Assembly: GCF_964204865.1 (NCBI RefSeq)
Contig: NC_135251.1
Span: forward strand, 20,460,001-20,524,000
Direction: 5' to 3'
DNA length: 64,000 bases
DNA from: Styela clava
Lineage: Eukaryota > Chordata > Ascidiacea > Stolidobranchia > Styelidae
The translations under genes and the position numbers were made by a program. Below, one piece after another: positions 44,488-58,600 of the stretch (positions within the stretch are counted from its first letter, which is position 1; every line of letters begins with the position of its first letter). Under the pieces are notes generated by a model, which saw only the letters and a program-made list of their open reading frames with translations, was not told the origin of the DNA and made no database searches.

Positions 44488-47400
44488 GCGTTGATTCGAG
44501 GCAGCGTATTCATTCCGTGAAAGGCGTTCATCTGGGACTATCGTGTGCACTGCATTTTTATTAATCATGGTTCATTTGAAAATGCGTTATTATAAATCAC
44601 ACTTTAGTTTAGTTGCAATATTCAAAATTGGTTTCCGCGAACCTTGCATAAATTAGCTTGAAATTCGCATGAGGACATGTGACCCACACGTGTATAATGC
44701 TTTTCATGAAAATGATAGTTTTGAACATGTATGTATGTTTATTTGCCTCAAAAAACGGTATAACAGAGACGGGATACATGTTCAAGACCTTACTGGCCTA
44801 ACCCACAGATGTGCGACATGCACCTCAACAAGTATAACTGCAGTTCAGGACTGCTGCGTTATAGTAGGACAACAGACATGAAATATATATACAAATAAAA
44901 CTCTTGTACAATACACAGGACAACGAGGTACGGCACCACGACGATATGTACAATAGTCAGTTCATGACATGTCCATGTCCCAGGTTCTGGTGTGAAGGGA
45001 TGGGAATAGGGTATAAGTCGCATGTTTGTGTGCTATACAATAGATTGTACGAAACCAGTAAAAATTTGTTCGAGACATGAACTTGCCAAAAACCAACGTT
45101 GGGTGGGACCACGACTCAAAAGAATTATGTTCTAAAAAGGTGAACAATAAATAAATGACATATGCAGAAATTCTTTGTTTACACTCCAGTTGTTAATCAT
45201 AAATTTTATGCGACAAAAGAGATGAGAACAATAGAGTCTAGCTAGCACGCAGGCCTGTTTGTATGCACTAACTTTTCAAGACACGCTCAAAACGGACATC
45301 GAAAATTTCGCAATGGCAAAGTGTAATCCAAAGTGTTACGTACGTGCGAAACAAATTGTTGGACTCCTCGACTTTTCTCTCCTCCGAGATAAAAATTAAA
45401 TAACTCAAAGCAAGGTCTGATTGGTCTTTGTTACGGAAATAAACATGGAAATCAGTGCTCGGGGAACATCCAGTGGCTAAAGGATACGCATCATTGGCTA
45501 GAGTTTGTTATGGTATGACGTCATTGTCGCGGCAATGTTTCCTTTGCTACGAGATCTAAAAAGGTATCTGATTTTCGACTACCTTGTAAATGTAATCCGC
45601 TGGCATCTGCGGTTCGTTTTTGTGTAGTTACACTAAAACCACATGCCTTTGCACACGATATTGTAGTCGGAAATACGTATGCTAATGCGAAGAAGGTATT
45701 GACTGTAAATTGCTTGTTTTGGCCATTCTTTCAACGGTTTGTCAAAATTATAGATTGACCTTGAAAATTGTAGTTGAAAAAAACTAGCAATTTGTGAATT
45801 TTGGTGGGCGCAGTCTCAATGTTCACTCTGACAATCTATTATTTAACCTGTCCTGATTTGCTAAAGTGCTGTGATCGCATTGAAGCATTTTCAACTGTAG
45901 GCTGTAAACATTTCATTTAGTTGGTGTGTAAAAGCTTTTGCTGCCTTAGCTGCTCATTATCTTCCATTTTTCTCTGGTGTGGCTTGCATTGTTTGGACTA
46001 AAGTTGGCTGAATTCTTGTTCTAACCCAAGTTTCTTAAAAATTTATTAGCCTACTTGAAATTTATAAAATTTATTGCGCATACCAAGCTCTAGATTTCAT
46101 AGCTAATGATTATATTGACACTATTTAAAACTTTTCAACTTGTTTGTAACTGTAATATAACAAAAATTGTCTTACTCAACCAGTAATTGACTTGATATTG
46201 GCCGATTTCTGATCTATTAAAAAAAGTTGAGTAATGAAGCGATGTACTTAAGAATGCTGAATAGGATACATACTCAATCACAGTCCAGTTGGCCTCACAT
46301 ATTCAGAAGCATATTATCTAACCCTACTGTGTCATTGGGGCCTATAATAGTGATTTTAATTTCTCTATTTCAGGATTCTAAGGCTGAAGAAGTCAAGTAA
46401 AGTTGATACTCGTGTATGTACTTCATCTGTCAGACTGTCTCAGTAGACTAACTCAACAAGGAATATAAGGTTTTTATAAAATGTAATTTATCAGAACTGG
46501 CGTTACTATTTGAGCTAGAAAAATTTTAACATTTTATTCCCATGAAACTGGATCATTATTGTCATTTTGAAAACAAATCTCAACAAAGAAACTACAAATC
46601 TATTGTCCCAAAATTTCGATTGCTTTTGTTTTATTAGTGGCCTTTTTGATGTTGATATCATTGGTAAATGTTGAAAATAGACACACAAAACTGTTTCACT
46701 GAATCAATCACTTGCTTGACTTGTTGAGCCAACAAGAATATACTAATCGAACATGGTTCTGACTTCATCGATGAATAAGTCAGAATAACTTCAATGTCAC
46801 ATATACACTCAAAGACTTTAAGTAAAGAGGTTTTTGATCATGACACTCTTCCATTCCATCCAGTGTGATATGTGGCATTCCATTCATTACAAATCATGGG
46901 TTTATGAAATGACCCTGTCAAAACAGCCATTTTTTTGCTATGATCGCTATCTGCCTACTGAAATGTCTGTTTGACAGGATTGCTATACTACTGTTCCTTT
47001 TCAATTATAAATTTTGTTCATCCACAAATTGGTCATTGAAATGCATGGCATTTGGGATAATGTTCTCTCAGAAAATAATAATCATGAAAATTAGAACATT
47101 TACTCAAATTTACCTTAACCTATTATAACCATGTAGACTAACTTTAAATAATATTAGCTCTTTTTAAGTTTTGGGTAATTCAAGTGAGAACAACCGAATG
47201 TTCATCACAAATATGATATACATATACGAATATGAATTGTAAACAATCATATTCTGAGCTAAAAAGATCAATTTGACTGTGAATGTCCAATGAAATTTGC
47301 ATGTAATTTTTGAATGTAAATGAAAGATGAATTTGATTGCTTTCTATCAAGAAAGCACCAATTTGTATTTTAAAAGGATTAAGAATGAAATTTTGTTTTC

Positions 47401-49500
47401 TATGAGAAAAGCAGACTTGTACTGTATTGGTTTTCAGAATTGAATTAGTTGTCCAGTATAATTTATATCTGGTGTATTTAGTATACAAAAAGTATATTAT
47501 GTTTTATTTATTCTTTCATTTACATCCAATTAAATGGAATATATTTTGCTGTAAAAAAAACAGGTTTTGCACAAAATAGACCATAATTTTTATTGATATC
47601 ATTGTTCGGACATAGTGTTTAGTCCAGTAGTTTTCAACCTTTTTGTTGGAGCATTTTCTTTATCATACATTGCAATTTTTGTGGCTTGAAACGATTTTTA
47701 GACCCTCAAGACTCATGAAAACTCATGTTTCCCGGCCTCCGGAACCAGTCCGAACCAGCTAGCTGTTACGGTCTAACTTGGCAATAGGAAAGATCATCCC
47801 ACTCCTTTGAAAATTCCTGGCTACACCCCTAACTACCGGTATCTGTAGGAGTTGTATACTATAAATATATATTGAAGCTCCCTTATATTTACAAAATAAA
47901 TCTTTATAAAGTGTAAAAAGTTTAATAATAGTGGCCGGCCATGCCCCCCCCCCCCCAAAAAAATAAAAAATTCAACATTTTTTTAATGCAATTTGCGGCG
48001 GGGCATAAATTCTTTAACTAGCCTTGTTCGGAGCGAAAGGCACGAGTCATCTTCGTATTACGTCATTGTACAAAAAAAAATGGACTGGCTACGCTTTTGG
48101 GCCCACCCTGCCGATAGGTATTTGAATATAAATATCTAAGCAATATTCATATATTAATATAGACTCTCGGATTTGAATTTAAACTTGCAGATATCGCTGA
48201 TCGAAGATAGCGTTTCGGCCATTGCGTTTGACTTTTATTCGATTCTGCCATTAAGTTTGGCAGTTTTAAGTTATTCTGATATTAAGTTTGGGTCGATGGA
48301 ATATATTACTGCTACCGCTTCATAAATATGGATTTAAATAAAAGTGAATGCCATTAAAGGTGCTCACAAACAGATAAATGATTTATATGAATCGTTTTTG
48401 TCCATGTAACTATTCCTGACACAATTCCGGTGTGTTTTATTTTGGTATGTAAAAGTTAGTCTAAACTGCTGCAGTCGCCAACCGACCCTCTTAGCCGCCG
48501 TGGTGATTTTTTTTACAAATTTGTACATACCCCGCCATTTTTTGGCTAGTTTATTTTAGCCTCAGAACAGTATTTTGATGATCGTGATCGAATTAGTCGA
48601 TCGTGATTATTGGTGACCACCATATGCAAATCACTATATCAATAAATCAAATGGCTTAATTAAGGTTAAAACCAACAGCCATTTAGCAGTTATTAGTATC
48701 TCCTAATAATCTCGTTAAACACTTGCCAATATGAGTGACACACTCCTTTGTGAGATCAAAATCCCTCAGCAATCAACAAAATTACATAGTCAATAATTTG
48801 ACATCGTTTGCCTCGACGAAAAATTGACACCATGAAAAATCCGTTTTATATATATCGGCACCAAGTGGAGACCAGTTAGTTAGAGTCCCCGACTTTTGAA
48901 TAAAATTATATTCAAATTAAATATATGTATGACAAGTTTAACAACATATTGAAATTAACTATTTTTCGAAATTTTGATAAAACACTTGATTTCATATTTC
49001 AGTGACATATACTAACCGGTGTGAAGCGATAAGGAGTTGCCAATGATAAACAGCATCGTCATATTGTGCACTTCCCACAAATAGTTTTTGAATTTCAAAT
49101 ATGATTATTACTTTTATTTCAAATCGATTCTATTTCCTGCGTGGTTAAATTTTGCCCATCACGAGGGGCTTTTTAAATATTTATTTTTCTTATTTATTTT
49201 TATATATATTCTGTAAATGAAGTTATAGATAATCGAATGGGAACCCAAGTCGATTGGGTAACCACAATGCTTAATTTGAATTTTATATAATAAATATAAT
49301 AAATAAACAATAAATTTTATAATAGTTAGCCTGTTCTTTCAATTTTTACATATTGTGTGTTATGCGACAGTCTCTTGAGGATTCTCACCCAGTCCAGAAA
49401 TTATCCGATTATGATTCGAGAGAAATGATTGATAGCTGGCTATACATGGGTGAAAATAATTTTCCGATAACAACTTCTCTCGTGTGCGAAATCGTTTACT
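44488..49500. other. 5-kb gene-poor region
   Basis: No confident gene. 45400-46440 has two donor-like sites (45551 and 45694) and a strong acceptor (ctatttcag, 46373-46374) that could splice a tiny reading frame. See findings. A hAT-like start, CAGTAGTTTTCAACCTTTTT, lies at 47625, and a C14/A7 tract at about 47945. Sequence after 48100 is AT-rich and featureless. Confidence 0.4.
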
Positions 49501-49502
49501 GA

Positions 49503-49510
49503 TATAAATA
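49503..49510 (+). promoter_or_regulatory. possible TATA box of RNF220
   Basis: TATAAATA, about 180 nt upstream of the first coding ATG at 49681. A start site near 49535 would leave a short 5' UTR. Confidence 0.35.
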
Positions 49511-49680
49511 CGGTAAAAACGGTGAAGGCGATATCAGTTTCTTAGTTCCTCGATCGGCGCTGTTTGTTCAAAGATCTTCGGAACATCGACTTCTTGAGTA
49601 ATAGGTTGTCTTAGCTGTATTTAAATATCGCTATCGTCCGATAACGAAGCGGCATTCTACTTTCTTCCATATCTTGAAAT

Positions 49681-52600
49681 ATGACTGCCGGTGAGTCTAT
49701 TTATGGCACATCGATGGATTATAGACATATCTAGCACAAACTTTTAAAATAAATATTTAGAAAAGAATCGCTTAGAAATAGAATCATGAAGTATTAAAAT
49801 TGACTACCGCACGCCGCAATTCTACTCAATTTGTAGAAATATTTAAAACGTTAGCGATTATTTATTATGGCATGAATTTAATTTCGCATAGTTTTAAGAG
49901 AGTCCATGGGTAAGTCAAAGACATATTTTTGCGAGTTTTTTTTTGTTAAATTTGTGAATTTTTCACGAGTTGAGAATATTATTACAATAATAAAACGGCG
50001 GCAAAAGCGAGGTATATATTGAACTAAATCTCCTTATTTTTTTTTATTTGCAGAACACGGACCATTCCCGCCGTTTGGTGGATCTTGTTCCGATTTGAGG
50101 TATGACTCAATTTTTATAACTAAACACATTATTATGTATTATATTAAATAAGCTTTATGACAAGGGTATAAAAATTCTTAATCTGCAACAGTTTTTAGTA
50201 CTATTAGGGTTTTCGCACAATTTAAATTTACTGATTATGTGAAAATAATAATAACAAACTCATTTCGTTGTGCATTGGACGTAGTCAGTAGCAGAGGGTA
50301 CAAATTTTTCGTTCTGATGTGTGGTGTTCGAATTTTTCTTATGAATTAAATAAACTCTTATTACAGTTCCCGTCTCGGATTACCAACTCGAAGTCCATTC
50401 GGTTTACCGCCACAACCATCGCCGTTTGTCGCGCATTTTTATCCTATGGTAAATTCTGCTAGACCCACGATCCAACCACCGATACTCAATCCTGATCCAG
50501 CACTTACGTCATCAACACCGGGGTCTTTTTTAGCGTCTGTCGCTGCCCGAAGAACAGATTTACTATATTCAGGTAAGATTTTTTTTTTTGCAAATTAATA
50601 AAAAATTCTATGAACATATCAATAATGAAGGCGCGTTACAGTCCATCTTGCTTTGCATTCAGTGCAGTATTCTAATATATCTGATTAACTGATTAACACA
50701 GGAATTTCAATACTTAGCATTTTGGTCATAGTATATGGTAAACGACTATTGGTATTATTTGTTGAATATTTCCTTTTTACTAAATATGATTAGTACATCT
50801 CAAGCATTTATCAGTGAAGCTCGCGGACTTCTATGTTATGAGTCGTTTGTCTTGTATTACAATAAGCTAAATCTGCAACTTCGTTTTGTAGAATTCTACA
50901 AGAATCTATTGAAAACTGCTGTAAAGGCTCAACCTTTTATATCACCAGACGACAGTGTTGGAATAGAGAATAAGGTATGTTAATGAAAAGAAAACATACT
51001 GAATAATATTTTGGGATCTTTTGTACAAATCCCCACCACTAATGTAAAAATGTGAAATTTGATAAAAACACCCCCGCAGTCCAGCGCAGTTTACATTCCT
51101 AGCCCTTGCCCTTACTGAAAAGTTACTGATTTTTTTTATATTTTAAGCTGTGTCAGTTTTTTTTTTGCTGGGAGGGGGGGGGGGGTCTTTTGTCTTTGGG
51201 CGTCAAGTTCGTCCAACAGATGTGTTTAACTTCATTAAGCTTTCTTTGCATTCATTCAAGGTTTCATTGCGGTTTATGAACGCAAAATACGGGTATGACG
51301 CTCAATCACGTTATCTTAAATTGTTTTATTTTTGAAAATAATTTGCTCAAAGTGGGGTCACGGGGGTCACGCGCACACACCCTGATGTGAAGGATCCGCT
51401 CCGAGTAAAGTTTCAGACGAACACTCACGTGTAAGAAACTACTGAACAATATAGAATTATGGTGGTGCATCACGGGCCAGCTAAAGCAACTTTGTTACTT
51501 AGAGCAATAATTTTTTGTAGAATTCAACAAAATTCTCTGAAACGTCACCTTCCCGAAAAGGTGAGAATATACAGCAAGACGCTGGAAGAATTGCAAGTTT
51601 AGACAATTACGCAAATCCTGCAGCTCAACTTCGAAGCTTTTACGGTATGTTGTTTATTTTTATGTTGCATGAGCCCTTAACCGTGTCCGTGTTAGTTCTG
51701 TTACGTTATATTCAATTTAGAGTACTATAATTTAACAGGACTTTTAATTTTCATCTATGTAATTTGCAGAGGGACTTTACGGAAGACTAACCCCAAACGA
51801 TTACTTGCTACGTCTTCGTGCCGATCAAAATAATGGACAATTTTGTATTCCCAATTTCCGTGGCACTAAAAACGTGACATCACCATCGTCACCAAACTGG
51901 TCAGCTACTTCAACGAGTCCGCCGGAAGCAGTCAGTGCGTTTAGCCGTGTTTCGTCATTGAAACCACCCCAAACCAGTTTCAACCGCTTTCATCTGCACC
52001 AAACCGGAGCCTTTCCGGCTCTTTCTTCTTATGCTATGAAAACTCGCGCGAATCAGCAAAGGGATTTCAAGCGACAATCGAACGATAACTCAAATTCCTC
52101 GTCGCAGAATAACCCATCTCCCAACGCAGATTCCCAGAATATTTTGAAAACACCTTCAAACATAACATCTCCACCCAATGGAATTCATTCTCCTACATCA
52201 AGTGTTTCAAATAATGTAATCGCAAGTGATTCGTCTGATGGACGCCCATCATCAGCTTATTCGTCTTCCGAACGACTAAAAAGTAAGCTTACTTATTCAG
52301 TTATCCGGTTCATTGAAATTTTACAAGCTCAATTGAATAATTTTTTTTTTTCATTTTCAAAAGGAAAAAGACGTTCGACTGGTTGTGGTGACACATGTCC
52401 TATTTGTGGTGTCACCGTCAGAGAATCGGAAATGCAACAACATTTGAAACAAGAAATTGGGAAACTGGACAAGATCGGATAGTAAGATTTTTTTGGCAAT
52501 TCTCCCTTTTTTAAATTATTCAAAAGAATCAACCATATACCCTCGAATGACCAGAAAATTTCGTCACGCATACGCTAAATTGTTTTATATGCTTTGCATT

Positions 52601-55600
52601 CATTTTTCTACTGAAATACCTTGTCAATATTTAGGAAATCGCAGATTTTATATTCGTTTTCTTTCAGTATTTTTCATATTCTACTAATCCTGCCTTTTGC
52701 GGTTGTTACCATAAATTCCGTTGCCAAAACAAACGAAATTAAACAAATTTCTTTATAGCAATGTGACTGATTCGTCTTCATTAAGTTAATTTTTTCTTTT
52801 CTAAGCGTTAATGAGCACTTGCCATCATGTCGAGCCGGTGAAGTCTTTGAAAATGTCGACTTTTCACCATATGCCTATGTTTGCTTTTCGTATTACAAGA
52901 CGCGCAGTGGGATCGTATTTTCAAATTCAAAATGGCCGCCGTTCAAATAAGAATATAATGAACGTGATTGATGTTTCGCACCCATATAGCCGCGTCCCGA
53001 ATCCACTGTTTATTAGATTACATCGAATAAAAGATAAACGAATCAGAAATTACATGTGATTTCACAGTAAATCTATGTTGTATAATTTCTTACATTTATT
53101 GGTTTCGTATGTTGACTAGATAAATTTGCAAATCTTCTTCATTCTTGCTTGACAAATGTACATGTCCTATTCTAAGATTGCAAAATTCCTGACTTAAAAC
53201 TTACATATATAACAATCATGCGTTTATGTCACAATCGACCCGTTATTAAATTATTTTAATTATAACAAGTGAGTTCGTTCCGCTTGTCAAATTGTTTTCC
53301 AATTGGAATCTTGTAGGAACATAAAGAAAATGTGCTTCTATTCTCTTGATTTTCAATTATCATTTTTAAACGGGCGCGTTTGGGAAGAGTTTCAAATTTA
53401 CTGTTATTCGCATACTATTGTGATATAGAATATTTTTCTTTTAATTTTAGTTAGAAAAAGTTTTACAACCAAGCATTATTACTATTTTTTTTAAAAAAAA
53501 ATTTTGAAATTTTATTTTCAGTGAGGTATACCGAAATAATTTGAAAAAACATGCAAAGGCTACCAGACGAATATCTGGACCGACATCATCGCATTTGGTA
53601 ATATTTTTTCAATATTGATCATTTAAACATATTGTTTTCTTATTCTGAGTATATTCAAATAAAATATTCATGTTTAAATCACATCCAATTTAATGAAATA
53701 TTAAAATAATTTTAGTCAATGCAATCGGATTCTTCGATTGCCGCTACGACAAGTAAAAAGCATGACGAGGCGAATGACAATGATACAACGAGCAAAGAAA
53801 ATAGATTTCGGGTAAGTAATTGAGAAATTAGCGTAAATTACGTATTATGCTGCTGCTATAACGTCCATTGAATACAAATACATCTAATATGACAGAGTGC
53901 ATTAGACTCCGACGAATTGTCTGGTCTGAATGGACCGCGATTTTAATCTGTCATAAAATCTCGCATAAGAGTTGCATATAGGAATAACAGGAAAGGAAGT
54001 GATTATGTTTTGTCAATTCGCATCGTTTGTTCTTCTACGAATAAAACTGGGAAAATGATCGTTTGGGTACTCCCGTAGTGTGTGTAGGTTAGGGTTAGGC
54101 CATAATGTTATTCCGATTTTCCTTGTTTCGTTCTATTACGAGTTCGGGGACTGTTTGTGTTGGCCAAGTGAATATACCCCCTGCCCATAGGTTTCAGTAC
54201 CTCACACAACTTGATGTAAAGCAGGCGAACAAAATTAGTTACCTCCATATTGGTACACACACTTCTGGAGCGCCGCGTTTTTAGACTGGTTTGCAAGGGT
54301 TTTTATAGATGATATTTTCTCCAGGGCGGGCCTTCATACTAGAACAGTATGATTTCTGTCGAGAGAAATATACCCTCCTTATTTCACAAGCTTACTTGAT
54401 GTGTACATGATTATCATGCGGCGCGACGACTGTTACTGCTCGTTGTTTTTTTGCTTCGCAATATTTAATACGAAATATTTTCCATGTTTCTGTTTTTAAG
54501 AAACATTTGATATAACATTCCGGTCTCAAATCCACATTCATTCAGTGCTAATACTCGCTAAATATTGGTCATTTACGCACGCGTTGTCATATTGTCATAT
54601 AAGTCGATATGATTAATACACTCTGGCGGTTAAGAAAAAGAACTGACTCCGGGTGCGGCGCCTCCCGGATTACACTCGGCAATTTATATCTGTCGCTGTC
54701 ATGCGCCGAACAAATTTACTTTGGAACGAGTATGTGCCGTTGATATTCGCATCATCAACATGATTATTCGAGCAGGTTGTAATAATGGTACATTTGTGGT
54801 TGCTTAGAAATTGGTCGTTCCTTAGGAATGGGCCATAGATGTGTAGCTTCTCAGCGATGAATTTTATCCATCTATCGTACTTGACTGGGTATGAATACCT
54901 AAACATTGCCGAGATGTTACATTTGTGATTTGCCAAGTTTTTTTTTCTGTTTGATCTCAAGATACCTATGAAAGACGCGGTATAAATTATCCAATCTTAA
55001 TCGCCGTATTGTGATGTGCTCGATGTCCCGATAGGGCGGGGTTGGTTGCCTTGTCGCTAGCGAGTTGAATTATTAGCGTTATTAATTCCATGGGATCAAA
55101 AGTCGATTAAACCCGATGATACACTGATGTGAGCAAATACGCTCGTGTTTGAGACGTAAGTTTACTCCGGTAGCTATGTATATTTCCGTTAAATGACACT
55201 GTTATAAATCATGAACAACTAACCATAATTTTGTGTTATTTGTAGCAATTTCTACCTGATATTTCAAGTACTTACAAAATCAGTATGAGATAATTTGTGA
55301 TTGTTTTACTTTTATATTCGTCGTGATTGGTAGTTTTTTGTAGTCTTACGTATATTTTAGTATCGAAATGACTGCTGCTATTCTGTTCGTTTTTATAAGT
55401 CCAGATTATTTGGTCTGTAACTGTTTGGTGTTGTTTTTCTGCTTTATAGTATGTTATAATATATTAACACGCCATCGCGGTCGTATTTCAAATAAAGTCT
55501 AACGCAATCAATCATCCAATAAAAGTTTTCACAAAGTTTCGAAATACCATTTTGTTTAGTATATCGCAGTAAATAATATTCTCGAATAATAATATTTTCA

Positions 55601-58600
55601 ATTAGAATTTTTTTAAATTTTATTTTGTACTATGAACAACGCTTAGATATGCCCAGGATCCTAAGGATCTATAGTTCACAAAAACAAATTTTGCACACAC
55701 CCCGCGCCAATTGAAGATTTTTTCTGGTGGATTCATTAATGGACTACTACTTTTTAATAAATATTATAATTTTATATACCGATTTTATTCAAAAAATATC
55801 TTGTTTAAATGAAAGAATTTATATGCACGACTACGACGCTTCACCACCTAGAATGTCTTCTAAGTAATTTTCGATTAACCTTTGTTAAGCTAATTGTTTT
55901 CGAAACTTTTCTGATAAAACAACCGGCTGCTCCTCCCAATCTTGCCCAGATAGACTGACAAGTCCAACCCATTGAAACTTGATTACCGTCAACGGTTATC
56001 ATTAGATAAACAGAATACATTTAATAAACATGGATGTAGCAGCTTCGATTGTGTTTAAAAACTGCTTAGTTAGCTTATGGCGTTTACGTTTGACCCCTGG
56101 CGTGAGATAGGGCGCAGGTGCGGGGTAATCATGACTAAAAAATCGACTATCTTAAAATAATTAGAGACAAACCTGGTAAATACTCCCAGGTGTGAAAGCG
56201 TCGTTTGGATTCGTTTAACATTTCTGCCCTTGTTTAAACAAAATTGTAGATAGATTTCGCCGTATAAGCATGACTTATACTTGTTCCACCCAGGTGTGAG
56301 CCACTACTAACAGCGTATGAAAGCGGACATGTTCATTTTCCTATCATAAGTGTTTGCCTAGTAAGGGATTTAATTTTATTTCAGTATTTCGTGCATATGT
56401 TTGTCTAGACTGGACCTGGTGAAGGTATCGTACGCAAGTCTATGTTGGCTAGTTTTGTTATTCTGTCAAATGGGAATCTAGTTTCAAAATTAAATCAATT
56501 CAAATTAAAAAATTTGGAAAGTACTAATTTAAATTTACTCATAAATTTATATGTTCACGTCCCTTATCACGTGATCGTCAAAATGAAAATGACAGCACTG
56601 ACGCCACAAATCTGCGTCTCGATTCTTAAACCCTCCGTGACGTTTTTACATGTCACTAGAAAAACTACCAATACAAAAATAAAATATTATTTACAACATG
56701 TATCACTAAACAAATATAGTATATTTTCACCAAAACTAGTTATAATTCTGTCGCCAGATCACTGTAAATTACTCTCTATACTTGGAAACAAATTAGTCGT
56801 AAACATATTACAAAATACAGTCCAATGTAGTGTGTCATGACCCTTGATCCCGTATTAGCACAAAACAAACGAATCGTAAAATTTATATGAAGATTGACAC
56901 TAAAAGCTAGTAGATTATCGTCACTCGTAGAATATGAAATATGACGAAAGCTAACAAACCACCGAGATCAAAAGAGCTTCTTAAGAACGGTTCCGATTGT
57001 ATATGGGTGCATAAGGCCACACAATCAGTTTGATTTATATCGCCATGGTAAACACCTCGCGGGTCAGTAAAATATTTCAACATTCAAATGTTCATTTTTC
57101 TTCGATGTCTTCTTGCTCAATTCATCCGCGCGCAGTTACTTTAAAGAAGAAAGGCGCCATGCTTCAGCCCTGTTTTTCCACACGCACGGTAATACACAAT
57201 TTTCCTTTTATATGAAGTGTATATGGTTTCTTCAAGGACGGCTGTAAATCTGCCTCAGGTTCTTAATCTCAGAGACATATACTGTATCATTTTACCAACG
57301 TCATATGGCGTTATATGATTTTTGATAACAATTACGAAAATAACAGTTCCGCGATTCATTACCGACTTTATAATTGAGTATTTTTGGATACAATTTCCCT
57401 TTTACGCATAATGTTTAGTCAATATTAGCGTATTTCACCCATTTTTGAAGTGTTTCGGTTGCTCAAAAAATTTATTCAATGACATTTTGATTGTCAAATT
57501 TATTGTTTTATGATATTTGTCAAGATCGTTGTTAAATTGTACGTGACTTGTCAACCACTTACCGGGGGAGGAAGCACCAATGTCCTCATTGTAAAGCAAT
57601 ACATACTTAAAATATGGATTATATACCATCTGCTTTAATGATGTGAATGTATTTCGAGGACGCCTATTGTTTTTACAACAAACATAAGAAAATTATCTCC
57701 TATATTACTTCTTTTAGATTGTAAATGTGATGTCAGTGTTATAATGTTAATTAAACATGGTCGTATAACACGCGCTCCTTTTCATCTTGTCGAAGTCAAA
57801 TTTTCTGTCTAATCCGTATTACATATAATAGCGAGCAAGCCAACCAAAAATATGCTATCTCTTACTGTCTGTTCATTGTGATGTTGAAGGCTGAACTACC
57901 AAACAGATTGGTGTTAATTTTGTATTTTCTGGATAGCAGCACATGCAAAAAATCAATGCGCTTCATTTTATAATTCGAGGGTTTTTGAAGCAAAAAGACG
58001 GGTTAATGTAATTTGAAAATTACGAAGAATTAAATTATTTTCAAACTGGTTCTCTAATCAAATTCGGAAGCGATGTTCAAAAGTTAGAGGAGTATAAAAA
58101 TTAAAAATATGTTTCAAGTTTTATCGATCGAATTCCTCCTTTATAATTTGTTGAATGTAAATTTGGGCTCACTCACAGAACTCCGCCTTTCTACTTGCGA
58201 TATGGGATTTTATCCACCATTTTGTTTCACGTGGTTTATTACATCGCAAATAATTTGAAATGAAACTATTTTTATTTTAATAATTGATTATATCAGTGTG
58301 AACACACATCAGCCACAGAGCTAAATCATCATTTATCGATTCTAATTGACATAATGCGATTCGAATTTGCGGCGTGACTTGTTTTCAGTTGTGTGTGACA
58401 AATGCTAATTGAATTGTTGATATGACCGAAACCCCAGTCAAGACAATTAAATCAAATAATTTACGCTCCTAGTATGGGCCACAGATGGTGTGTGTCGTTT
58501 ATCAGTGGTATATAATCGATCAAAGAATGCCCCACTATTCTATTTTAAATATATATATGATAATACAAGATCATTTGTCTTACACTGTTTTATGACACTA

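Noticed and set aside
45480-45560. Innexin-like N-terminus in MFPLLRDLKR
   Set aside because: Only a few residues resemble innexins, and there are no transmembrane segments or cysteine motifs downstream.
56442-56840. 132-codon frame in RNF220 intron 9
   Set aside because: AT-rich composition, no domain, and located mid-intron of a well-supported gene; treated as chance.
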